A stretch of 63,070 nucleotides of DNA from a virus: positions 1 through 63,070 of IMG/VR virus record IMGVR_UViG_3300031673_000034; one strand, 5' to 3'. A program made the translations under genes and the position numbers. Positions 48,760-55,679 of the stretch are shown here, piece after piece. The notes below the pieces were generated by a model that saw only the letters and a list, made by a program, of their open reading frames with translations, made no database searches and was not told where the DNA came from. Each line of letters opens with the position of its first letter. The stretch's first letter is position 1.

Positions 48760-48920
48760 GTACTTTCAATGATTCTATCAACGAAAGAAAAGTAATATTC
48801 CATAGTGATGCACCACAAGCAACGATTGATGCACTGGAATTTAATGGTGAATGGTATGTAGTTAAAGAAATATTACTTGACTGGGGTTATAAGGTAATTG
48901 AACATCCGATTGTCAATTAG
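48708..48920 (+). CDS. Cassette ORF 6, hypothetical
   Basis: 70 residues. The first ~17 codons lie inside the palindrome of site 5, so this N-terminus is fixed by the recombination site. The rest (ERKVIFHSDAPQATIDALEF...WYVVKEILLDWGYKVIE) is a small alpha/beta domain. Confidence 0.65.
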   Translation: MENAKNEKQCAIHDVIRCTFNDSINERKVIFHSDAPQATIDALEFNGEWYVVKEILLDWGYKVIEHPIVN

Positions 48921-48923
48921 TAT

Positions 48924-49056
48924 AGCGTATAACGTTAAAAATATGAAATGTACGGGATTAAAAGCGGTATCCTATCCCGATACACAACACTTGATTAAAG
49001 GTAATACCGTTCAAACACGCACAATACCCGTATATTTTATATTTAGTGTTATGGGC
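48924..49056 (+). repeat. attC-like site 6
   Basis: R'' AGCGTATAAC (complement of its cassette's TTATACGCT start), R' GTTATGGGC. Arms AAATATGAAATGTACGGG / CCCGTATATTTTATATTT. Confidence 0.8.
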
Positions 49057-49082
49057 TGGCGTTTATAATAGGAGGGCTTAAT

Positions 49083-49253
49083 ATGCCAAAAGATGAATGG
49101 GGAAACATTGTTTCCGAAGCCGAATATTACGGCAGAGATACTGATTTTTACACATCAAAAGATGAGTGGGGGAATATCGTTGATAGGAACTCGGATGGGG
49201 TGGAAAGAAGTATAGATGAAAACGGTGATGTAAAATACACAGATACCAAGTAA
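49083..49253 (+). CDS. Cassette ORF 7, internally duplicated small protein
   Basis: 56 residues with two copies of the unit KDEWGNIV (residues 3-10 and 29-36) followed by SEAEYYGR or DRNSDG. A purine-rich AGGAGGG precedes the ATG, unlike the phage genes. Function unknown. Confidence 0.6.
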   Translation: MPKDEWGNIVSEAEYYGRDTDFYTSKDEWGNIVDRNSDGVERSIDENGDVKYTDTK

Positions 49254-49286
49254 TTTAAACAGGTGAGCGTGGGATTTCTTACACTT

Positions 49287-49320
49287 GCCCATGACGTGCC
49301 GCAGCTAAACGCTGTTGGCG
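49287..49320 (+). repeat. attC-like site 7 (short form)
   Basis: Only ~34 nt: R'' GCCCATGAC (matches its cassette's TTATGGGC start), then GCCGCAGC / GCTGTTGGC hairpin, R' GTTGGCG. Much shorter than the ~100-133-nt sites around it. Confidence 0.55.
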
Positions 49321-49359
49321 ATTTGAAACGCAATTTATCAACATGAAAATAAAGTAACA

Positions 49360-49617
49360 ATGGAACACGAAAATTTGAATACAGAAGAAACCGCCAATAG
49401 CGATTTAGGTGCTGTTATGGGCAGTTATAATGATGGAATTTTATTTGGAATACGCAACTGCAATGCTGAATTTCAGGTAATACTCCAAGAAATATACACT
49501 GAATTTAACAACCTGAAAAGAATCAACAAGGGGGATATTGTTAAAATTTTAATGAAGCATAGCAGTAAAGAACTTGGCGAAGATGTCAATCCATTTTTGG
49601 AAGAAGCGTCTGAATAA
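49360..49617 (+). CDS. Cassette ORF 8, hypothetical
   Basis: 85 residues, acidic and helical (NTEETANSDLGAVMGSYNDG...LQEIYTEFNNLKRINKGDIV). No family recognised. Confidence 0.6.
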   Translation: MEHENLNTEETANSDLGAVMGSYNDGILFGIRNCNAEFQVILQEIYTEFNNLKRINKGDIVKILMKHSSKELGEDVNPFLEEASE

Positions 49618-49619
49618 TT

Positions 49620-49741
49620 GCGCATAACGGCTGAGTATATGGTGCGTTGCATCACAAATATTAATTAAAATACAAAAGATTATGATTTACGAAGATGATA
49701 AATTGAAACAAGACAGCAATGCACTATATACTTTGTTAGAG
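49620..49741 (+). repeat. attC-like site 8
   Basis: R'' GCGCATAAC, R' GTTAGAG. Arms GTATATGGTGCGTTGC / GCAATGCACTATATAC pair with two G-U positions; the 3' arm is coding for ORF 9. Confidence 0.8.
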
Positions 49742-49882
49742 TGCGTTGATAAAGAAATTAACTTTAACGCATTGTTAGATAAATATGGACCAGAAGGTTT
49801 ATATATGATTGCTGATAAGTTAAAAGAACTTGCTGATGAGGATATGAGAAATGCGTTAGACCAATGCAATAATGCCCTATAA
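49682..49882 (+). CDS. Cassette ORF 9, hypothetical
   Basis: 66 residues, helical (LLECVDKEINFNALLDKYGP...LADEDMRNALDQCNNAL). Its first ~18 codons overlap site 8. It resembles the 113-residue phage protein at 51386 in the short stretch INFNALLDKYGPEG versus INFDALTEFETEE, which may be chance. Confidence 0.6.
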   Translation: MIYEDDKLKQDSNALYTLLECVDKEINFNALLDKYGPEGLYMIADKLKELADEDMRNALDQCNNAL

Positions 49883-50005
49883 CGTTGAGTATAAGAAACG
49901 TAGCGTTTTGAAATACTGAACAACAATAACTTACAAATGTAAAATTGAAATAGAAACTTAATATTAACCACAGGCTCAGCTATGTTTTTTATACATTGTT
50001 ACCGC
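49875..50005 (+). repeat. attC-like site 9
   Basis: R'' CCCTATAAC, R' GTTACCGC. Arms GTATAAGAAACGTAGC / GCTATGTTTTTTATAC pair over 16 bp with two G-U positions. Confidence 0.8.
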
Positions 50006-50022
50006 CCGTTAATTTTGATATC

Positions 50023-50238
50023 ATGATACCAACAGTAAAAGAGACTAAAGATATGTACGAAAATACAGGTGTGTACGAACGCTGCTACTTTTGCAAGCAA
50101 CCTACCAATACTTGGCATTGGAGAACAAACCAACCAGTATGCACCGACTGTGCAAAAACGCACAAAGAAGAACTCAAAAGATGTGCCGATTCAAACGCAT
50201 GGGTTGAAACGTTGCTCGGTTCTTTAGCTTGCGTATAA
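50023..50238 (+). CDS. Cassette ORF 10, zinc-finger-like protein
   Basis: 71 residues from the ATG at 50023. CYFC and CTDC (about 23 residues apart, with HWRTNQPV between) form a probable zinc-binding treble-clef or ribbon. The only cassette product with a recognisable structural motif. Confidence 0.65.
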   Translation: MIPTVKETKDMYENTGVYERCYFCKQPTNTWHWRTNQPVCTDCAKTHKEELKRCADSNAWVETLLGSLACV

Positions 50239-50362
50239 CGATTACAGATAAACACAGTTGCGAATTTAATAAACAAAATTATGATAACAGAAGACGATTA
50301 TAAAAAAGCACAAACCACAATAGATGAATACAACAAGCAATTGTTTTTATCTGGTGTTAGCG
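50231..50362 (+). repeat. attC-like site 10
   Basis: R'' GCGTATAAC, R' GTTAGCG. Arms CAGATAAACACAGTTGC / GCAATTGTTTTTATCTG. Confidence 0.8.
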
Positions 50363-50490
50363 ATATGTTGCTACAAAAAGAAGCAATAGATTTCGTTATG
50401 TGGTGTAAAAATAATAGTGAATTTGTGTATCAGTACGAATGTAATAGACATTACAACGAAATATTGTACGCAAAGTTTAAAAGCAATTAA
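50281..50490 (+). CDS. Cassette ORF 11, hypothetical
   Basis: 69 residues, helical (TEDDYKKAQTTIDEYNKQLF). Its cassette begins TTAGCG and ends CGCTAA. The first ~25 codons lie in site 10. Confidence 0.6.
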   Translation: MITEDDYKKAQTTIDEYNKQLFLSGVSDMLLQKEAIDFVMWCKNNSEFVYQYECNRHYNEILYAKFKSN

Positions 50491-50623
50491 CGCTAACGTT
50501 ATTATAAGAATAGTAGCAGCTTTGAAACTGACACTTTGAAATAATTACAAACTTAAATACAGCGGTAGCAGCTAACAAGTACCACATAACCTGCTATTAT
50601 TTTTTATAAATTGTTATGTGGCG
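50491..50623 (+). repeat. attC-like site 11
   Basis: R'' CGCTAAC (50491-50497), R' GTTATGTGGC. Arms TTATAAGAATAGTAGCAG / CTGCTATTATTTTTTATAA. Confidence 0.8.
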
Positions 50624-50632
50624 TTATTAATT

Positions 50633-50788
50633 ATGAACAATAAATATAAAATTACAGTAGAAGCACCATTATTACGTGCAGGAATTAGGTTAGAAACAAC
50701 TTGTAGTGAAAAGTATGTGCCAAAGGTTATGGAAAAGATTATGGAAATGGTGCGTGAAATAAATACACCGAAGCCTAATGCCACATAA
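50633..50788 (+). CDS. Cassette ORF 12, hypothetical
   Basis: 51 residues (MNNKYKITVEAPLLRAGIRL..., VMEKIMEMVREINTPKPNAT). Its cassette begins TTATGTGGC and ends GCCACATAA, a 9-nt exact complement. Confidence 0.55.
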   Translation: MNNKYKITVEAPLLRAGIRLETTCSEKYVPKVMEKIMEMVREINTPKPNAT

Positions 50789-50789
50789 C
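50780..50789 (+). repeat. attC-like half site 12 (array end)
   Basis: R''-type GCCACATAAC closes the last cassette, but no matching arm and R' box follow clearly. A weak TAATGT/ACATTA hairpin lies just downstream. Confidence 0.5.
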
Positions 50790-50858
50790 TATTGTATAAA
50801 CATCATTAATGTGTAATAAATAACATTATTACTATGATTTACAACGACATAATTAGAA

Positions 50859-51176
50859 ATGATGGGAACTTATAAAGATAGAGTTGTTGCAAATGATGTA
50901 ATTAATGGAGTAACAATTGATACTGCATTAGTAACAGATTCCGATCAACCATATGAAACAGGAATATGTAGTAAAGAATATAATAATGGGAATTGGATTA
51001 TAGTGGAATTATATGACACTAAAGAATTATCAATAATTGGTCATAATAAATAGGTAGATACATTTAAAAAAGAATTCCCAGAAAAATTGCAAGATGTTGG
51101 ATCTTCAGATGTACATAAATTTGTAAAATTATTTAAGAAAGAGGATGATTCTGATATATATGTAAAACATGAATAG
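50859..51176 (+). CDS. Hypothetical protein with in-frame TAG
   Basis: 64 codons from ATG to TAG at 51051-51053, then the same frame continues for 40 more codons (VDTFKKEFPEKLQDVGSSDV...) to TAG at 51174, overlapping the next gene's ATG at 51169 as neighbouring phage genes do. So the gene looks about 105 codons long with an internal TAG. Read-through or a recent nonsense mutation are both possible. The N-terminal part is beta-rich. Confidence 0.5.
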
Positions 51177-51402
51177 ACAAGAGTTTGTAAAAAAATTAAA
51201 AGATAATACTTGGTTTGATAATCCAGAAGAATTAGCCAAACATAGATTACCAGTTATTCAATACTATTTAGATTCAATAATAGATTTGAATATTAATGGA
51301 ATTAGTTTACGTGGATTAAGGGTTATTTATGAAGAAAAAGATTTTGCATTGTTAAATCAGGCATTTGAAAGTTTACGTAAAAAGTATGGATATGACAAAT
51401 AA
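51169..51402 (+). CDS. Hypothetical protein
   Basis: 77 residues, helical (MNRQEFVKKLKDNTWFDNPE...), with the C-terminus FALLNQAFESLRKKYGYDK. Overlaps both neighbours. Not recognised. Confidence 0.55.
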   Translation: MNRQEFVKKLKDNTWFDNPEELAKHRLPVIQYYLDSIIDLNINGISLRGLRVIYEEKDFALLNQAFESLRKKYGYDK

Positions 51403-51706
51403 GCAAAAATTAGCTCAAAACAGAAATTATTTTAAATATATTCTTTCTGGAATACAAAAACCAATTAATTTTGATGCATTAACAGAATTTGAAACAGAAG
51501 AATGGGCTACTATCTTAAATATAAAAGATGAATTATTAGATAAATTTGATAATAATTCAAAAATATTAGGATTAAATGTTCCAGAACATAGATGCTATTT
51601 TTCACCATGTAGAAATAAAGTTAAATATAGTGGAGAATTATATGGAGAAAAAGTTTGGTTTTGTAAAAAACATTTTAACGAATATTTAGAAGCATATGAC
51701 AAATGA
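51386..51706 (+). CDS. Hypothetical protein with cysteine/histidine cluster
   Basis: 106 residues from the ATG at 51386 (another ATG at 51392 is possible). The C-terminal half has CYFSPCRN and FCKKH, a possible zinc site. Overlaps the preceding gene's end. Confidence 0.5.
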   Translation: MDMTNKQKLAQNRNYFKYILSGIQKPINFDALTEFETEEWATILNIKDELLDKFDNNSKILGLNVPEHRCYFSPCRNKVKYSGELYGEKVWFCKKHFNEYLEAYDK

Positions 51707-51794
51707 TTGGGATGATTATGACTTATGGGTTGAACAACAGTTCAAATTAATAGAAGAAAGTATATATAATTTTAATTTAATAATAGAAGAGTGA
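51696..51794 (+). CDS. Short ORF at the IS edge, possibly truncated
   Basis: 32 residues, acidic (MTNDWDDYDLWVEQQFKLIE...). Its TGA lies at the very edge of the inserted tnpB element (GTGAACTACC), so the stop is supplied by the insertion and the original gene may have been longer. Confidence 0.4.
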   Translation: MTNDWDDYDLWVEQQFKLIEESIYNFNLIIEE

Positions 51795-51900
51795 ACTACC
51801 CACCCACGCCAAAGGCGATGGGTTTGGCTTCAAGAGTCATTACTCCTACTAATGTAGGCAGTTCGTCTTGACTTTTAAGTCTGTGTTCCCCAGACAAAAT
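51782..51900 (-). ncRNA. Probable omega-RNA region of tnpB
   Basis: In the IS200/IS605 family the guide RNA scaffold comes from the 3' end of tnpB and the right end of the element. Here that region holds the CCCACGCC/GGCGATGGG hairpin. The guide would be the ~16-20 nt just outside, around 51765-51781. Inferred from family knowledge. Confidence 0.45.
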
Positions 51901-52968
51901 ATTTTTTAAAGCAAATGATTTTATGTTACAAGCAGCATTAACATCTCGGTCTAAAACAGTAGAACAACTGCCACAAGTCCATTCACGGTCTTTTAGTTGT
52001 AGTTCATTGTTGATAGCCCCACAGTTTGAACAAGTTTTTGAAGATGGTGCAAATTGTCCTATTCGTAGGATATTTTTACCATACCAACCAGCTTTATATT
52101 CCAACATAGAAACAAAAGTTGACCAACTTACATCATTAATTGCTTGTGCTAAATTGTGGTTTTTAACCATATTTTTAACCGCTAAAGTTTCAAGGGCTAT
52201 CGTTTGGTTCTCACGAATTAATTTAGTTGAAACTTTGTGTAAAAAATCTTTGCGTTTGTTTACTACATCTTCATGTAATTTGGCAAGTTTCTTTTTAGTT
52301 CGCTTGCCTTTGTGTTTTGAGTATTTACGTTGTACATATTTTAATTTACTTTGTGCTTTACGAAGAAATTTAGGATTATCAAATACCTCTCCATCTGAGG
52401 TAATGGCAAAGTCTTTTATTCCAAGGTCAATACCTATTGTGGTGTTTTCATTAATAGAAACCTTAATTGGCATATCTTCTTTAGTATCACAAAGTATTGA
52501 CACGAAGTATTTACCTGTAGGTGTTACACTGATAGTTCCACTTTTTACAATACCTTGTGTAGGTTTATGTAAAAATATTTTAATACCCTCTTTAAACTTT
52601 GGTATTATCAAAAGATTATTTTCAACTATTACATTTTGTGGTATTGAAAAAGATTGTCTATCTCTTTTAGACTTAAATTTTGGAAAACCAGCTCCTTTAA
52701 AGAATTTCTTAAAAGCAATATCCATATTTTGTATAGATTGTTGTAAGCTTTGTGAGTTTACTTCTTTTAGCCAAGGACATTCTTTTTTAAGTTCTGGTAA
52801 TTGTTTAATTAAATCGAAAGGGCTGTAGTTATGTTTGTTACCAATATATGCAGCGTTTTTAGTTTCCAACGCAAGATTAAACACAAAACGACTACTACCA
52901 ATATGTTTGGCAATAAGCTCTTTTTGTGGCTCGGTTGGGTAAATTCTGTATTTGAACGATTTAAACAT
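51796..52968 (-). CDS. tnpB: TnpB RNA-guided nuclease
   Basis: 390 residues, full length for the family. RuvC-I GIDLGIKDFA (D181), RuvC-II ALETLAVKN (E260), zinc finger C313/C316 and C332/C335, RuvC-III LDRDVNAACN (D342) are all present, so it looks catalytically intact. The N-terminus FKSFKYRIYPTEPQKELI is the usual helix-turn-helix start. Higher GC and opposite orientation mark it as acquired. Confidence 0.9.
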   Translation of the reverse strand: MFKSFKYRIYPTEPQKELIAKHIGSSRFVFNLALETKNAAYIGNKHNYSPFDLIKQLPELKKECPWLKEVNSQSLQQSIQNMDIAFKKFFKGAGFPKFKSKRDRQSFSIPQNVIVENNLLIIPKFKEGIKIFLHKPTQGIVKSGTISVTPTGKYFVSILCDTKEDMPIKVSINENTTIGIDLGIKDFAITSDGEVFDNPKFLRKAQSKLKYVQRKYSKHKGKRTKKKLAKLHEDVVNKRKDFLHKVSTKLIRENQTIALETLAVKNMVKNHNLAQAINDVSWSTFVSMLEYKAGWYGKNILRIGQFAPSSKTCSNCGAINNELQLKDREWTCGSCSTVLDRDVNAACNIKSFALKNILSGEHRLKSQDELPTLVGVMTLEAKPIAFGVGG

Positions 52969-53111
52969 AGTTTATATATTACAAAAATTATGCCAATTTA
53001 TACAAAACAAACAAAATGTCAAAATGTGAGTGTAAAGGAGTCGCTTACATCCAACCCACACTTCGTAATGAGTTGGTTTTACGCTCCGTCATATAAATTT
53101 TAAATAAAAAT

Positions 53112-53903
53112 ATGGAATTAGTAACAGAAGAAAGAAAGCAAAAGTTTGTTAATCCAAGAGTGCATATGATATATTCTGTACCCAAGGCGGGAAAGACAAA
53201 TATTGTTGCTCAATTAAAAAATCATCTTATATTAGAATTAGAACCAGGTGGTGCTGATTATATTGAAGGTAGAGTTCAAGAAATATATAAAGCTTCAGAA
53301 TTTAATGAAGTATTGAATTTAATTAAGAATTCTGAAACAAAAGTATGTGAATTCTTAATTATAGATACTGTAACAAAACTTGATGAATGGTCAGAAATTG
53401 TTGGTACATATAATTATATGAATAAACCTCAAGGTAAGAAGTTTAATAGAGTTGGGGAAGTTGAAACTGGTGCTGTTATATATCATACAGATCCAAAATT
53501 TGAAACAGTTCATGATTTAGGTCAAGGATATGGATATAAACACTCAAGAGAAGCAATGACTACTTGGTACGATAAATTACTTGAATTGATATCATTAGAT
53601 AAAGTAACTTATGTTATATTATTAGCTCATGTTAAGGATAAATTAGTAGAATCAAGAAATGGAGATTCAGTAGAATCAATTGACATTAATTTAACTGGTA
53701 AAGTTAAATCTATTTATTCCTCAAGAGTTGATGCAGTTGGACATTTTTATAGAGAGGATGGTAAGGGTTATTTAAGTTATAACAATGAATACAAAGTCGT
53801 ATGTGGCGGAAGATGCCCCCATTTAGATGGAAGTATTTTAATATCTGAAAAGATGGAAGACAAATCTATTAAAACTTATTGGGATAAAATATATTTAAAA
53901 TAA
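53112..53903 (+). CDS. Sak4/AAA_24-like RecA-fold ATPase
   Basis: 263 residues. Walker A SVPKAGKTN (residues 22-30) and Walker B CEFLIIDTVTKLDEW, then VTYVILLAHVKDK. This is the phage nucleotide-binding protein family (AAA_24), whose members include single-strand-annealing partners such as Sak4. It is followed by an SSB-like protein and a primase, so it probably serves recombination-dependent replication. Confidence 0.8.
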   Translation: MELVTEERKQKFVNPRVHMIYSVPKAGKTNIVAQLKNHLILELEPGGADYIEGRVQEIYKASEFNEVLNLIKNSETKVCEFLIIDTVTKLDEWSEIVGTYNYMNKPQGKKFNRVGEVETGAVIYHTDPKFETVHDLGQGYGYKHSREAMTTWYDKLLELISLDKVTYVILLAHVKDKLVESRNGDSVESIDINLTGKVKSIYSSRVDAVGHFYREDGKGYLSYNNEYKVVCGGRCPHLDGSILISEKMEDKSIKTYWDKIYLK

Positions 53904-53911
53904 ATAATAAT

Positions 53912-54094
53912 ATGAATAGATATGTAAAAGTTCCTTTAAAAAGGATAATGGATTTATTAAGCAGTGAAACTACATTAATGGAACTAGAAGCTGCTGGAGT
54001 TGACAATTGGCCAGGAATGGAAGAATGTGGAGAATTATATCCAGAAATAAGTGATGTAGATATTGAGAATGAATTTGTAATTTTTGAAGAATAA
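53912..54094 (+). CDS. Small acidic protein
   Basis: 60 residues. Basic start (NRYVKVPLKRIMDLL) and a strongly acidic end (IENEFVIFEE), with WPGMEECGELYP in the middle. Function unknown. Confidence 0.5.
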   Translation: MNRYVKVPLKRIMDLLSSETTLMELEAAGVDNWPGMEECGELYPEISDVDIENEFVIFEE

Positions 54095-54112
54095 TAATTA
54101 AAAAAATAAAGT

Positions 54113-54622
54113 ATGGAATTAAATTTCAGTTTTAAGAAACAAAAAGAAGAAAAAGTAGACAAATATCCAGATTTACCAGTATTAACATATATTGGTAGTT
54201 CTGATGGTAAAACTAAAAAATGGCAAATTAATCAAAAAGCTGCTGAATTATTAAATTATAGTAATTCTCAAATAACTGGTAAAATGATTAGTTATGGTCC
54301 ATTAAATGAATTATTATTTATTGCTAATACAACTGGTGTAGAAACTCAGAATGATGCAAAAATTAACTTAGATAATAGTTTCTCAAATTCTAAATTCGCA
54401 GACAGAATAATTAAGGAATATGGAGTTGAATTATACAATGGTAGGGAATTCTTATTAAAAGTACCAGATGTTAAAGCAGACTATGCGTATTTGATTATTC
54501 TTAATGATTCATACCCAGGAAGCTTAACAAGAGATGATTTTGCAGAATTTCCTGATAATGCGTTCACTAAAGAAGATGAAGTAGATGAACCAAAAGTTTA
54601 TGTAGAATATGGCGAATTATAA
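54113..54622 (+). CDS. Hypothetical protein of the recombination/replication operon
   Basis: 169 residues, beta-rich N-terminal part (LPVLTYIGSSDGKTKKWQIN) with an acidic C-terminus. It lies between the RecA-like ATPase and the SSB-like gene. No family recognised. Confidence 0.55.
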   Translation: MELNFSFKKQKEEKVDKYPDLPVLTYIGSSDGKTKKWQINQKAAELLNYSNSQITGKMISYGPLNELLFIANTTGVETQNDAKINLDNSFSNSKFADRIIKEYGVELYNGREFLLKVPDVKADYAYLIILNDSYPGSLTRDDFAEFPDNAFTKEDEVDEPKVYVEYGEL

Positions 54623-54648
54623 TTAGAAACAATTAAAAACAAATATAT

Positions 54649-55284
54649 ATGTTTAGTACAAAAGAAGCAAAAGTAGATTCAGGGTTTAAAACTCCACAAT
54701 TCATTAACATTGGCCCTAATGAGTTAAAGGTTACAGGATTTGAAATAACACAATCAAATAACGGAGAAAAGTTTAAAGTGCAAGCCAATCTTGAAACTAA
54801 ACCATTAGGTGGAGATTTTGAAGGGTTTGAAGGAGCAGTGGGGCAAATTGGAAGAGTAGATTTAGGTATCTATATTACAGGTAAGCAAGATGATAAAGCT
54901 ACAAATGATTTTATAGATATTATTGCAACTATTGCTACAGCAATGGGTGTAAAAGAGCAAGTAGATGCTATTAAAGCAGATAGTATTGAAGATTTTCTTA
55001 ATCAAGTAAAAAGAGTATTTAATAACAAATATACTTGGTTTTTGATTGGAGCAGTAGAATATATGGGTAAGGATAAGGATGGAAGTCCTAAAGTTAAAAT
55101 GTTGATTAATTTACCCAGATATGGTTATGTAGCAGCAACAGAAGCAGAATTACAAGCAAGACAGAAGGATAATACATGGCCTGATAAAACTAATAAGTAT
55201 TTTTATAAAGCATTAGTTAAGATGGATGAAGATCCCCAACAATCAACTGATACTCAATCTATTAAGGACGATCTTCCATTTTAA
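54649..55284 (+). CDS. ssDNA-binding protein (putative)
   Basis: 211 residues. The beta-rich body with EFKVQANLETKP-like strands is followed by a linker and a C-terminal acidic tip DDLPF, the hallmark tail by which SSB proteins contact partners. Position next to the Sak4-like ATPase and the primase supports this. The OB fold itself cannot be proven by eye. Confidence 0.65.
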   Translation: MFSTKEAKVDSGFKTPQFINIGPNELKVTGFEITQSNNGEKFKVQANLETKPLGGDFEGFEGAVGQIGRVDLGIYITGKQDDKATNDFIDIIATIATAMGVKEQVDAIKADSIEDFLNQVKRVFNNKYTWFLIGAVEYMGKDKDGSPKVKMLINLPRYGYVAATEAELQARQKDNTWPDKTNKYFYKALVKMDEDPQQSTDTQSIKDDLPF

Positions 55285-55452
55285 ATGAAGAAAATTGATG
55301 AATGGGTAAAAACATGTTTACATAAGAAAAAACTAAAAGAATCATGGGCAGATAATATCATAAAAAGAGCTTTAAAAGATAATAAAGTTCTTTATAAATA
55401 TTATTGTCCACATTGTTTTGGTTGGCATTTAACTAGTAAAAACAATAAATAA
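55285..55452 (+). CDS. Small zinc-binding-like protein
   Basis: A 55-residue ORF beginning directly after the SSB-like stop. Helical N-terminus (DEWVKTCLHKKKLKESWADN) and CPHCFGWHLT near the end; a single CxxC plus C10 and H13 could form a metal site. Confidence 0.5.
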   Translation: MKKIDEWVKTCLHKKKLKESWADNIIKRALKDNKVLYKYYCPHCFGWHLTSKNNK

Positions 55453-55453
55453 T

Positions 55454-55675
55454 ATGAACGTCCTAATTAGAAAATTAGAAGAAGCAGAAAATCCACTTCA
55501 TCCAAACAATATAGAAGTTGGATTTGAAAAAATTGGAAAATTTGTAGAAAATCCAGAAATTGGCAAGGGATTTTTTGTAGGATATAATTGGGTAACGTCA
55601 AGAGTTACTGAAATAATATCTGAAAACAAATTCAGAACATTAAATTCTATATATGAATGGAAGTTAATTAGTTAA
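55454..55675 (+). CDS. Hypothetical protein
   Basis: 73 residues, probably a small beta-barrel (KGFFVGYNWVTSRVTEIISE). Lies between the zinc-like ORF and the primase. Unknown. Confidence 0.5.
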   Translation: MNVLIRKLEEAENPLHPNNIEVGFEKIGKFVENPEIGKGFFVGYNWVTSRVTEIISENKFRTLNSIYEWKLIS

Positions 55676-55679
55676 TTGA

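Larger units (their letters stand above)
47341..50789 (+). mobile_element. Integron-type gene-cassette array without integrase
   Basis: Eleven long palindromic sites (two ends near CTAAC/ATAAC and GTTA, near-perfect arms) plus one half site separate eleven short ORFs, all on the plus strand. Each site begins at or in the stop codon of one ORF and ends at or inside the start of the next, the attC layout of integrons. Several R boxes match the integron consensus (GTTAGGC at 48416, GCCTAAC at 48633). GC content is visibly higher than in the phage genes on both sides. No tyrosine recombinase lies in the window. Confidence 0.8.
51782..53085 (-). mobile_element. IS200/IS605-type tnpB-only insertion
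   Basis: The only minus-strand gene of this arm, flanked by subterminal palindromes: CCCACGCC-AAA-GGCGATGGG just outside the tnpB stop, and CCAAC...GTTGG in the ~110 nt beyond the tnpB start. The minus-strand end GGGTAGTTCAC is typical of the right end of such elements. No tnpA is present, so it would need a partner to move. Exact ends are uncertain by some bases. Confidence 0.7.

Noticed and set aside
51923-52828. Long open frame on the plus strand opposite tnpB
   Set aside because: It is a by-product of tnpB codon use; its translation has no family features and it lacks a start context.
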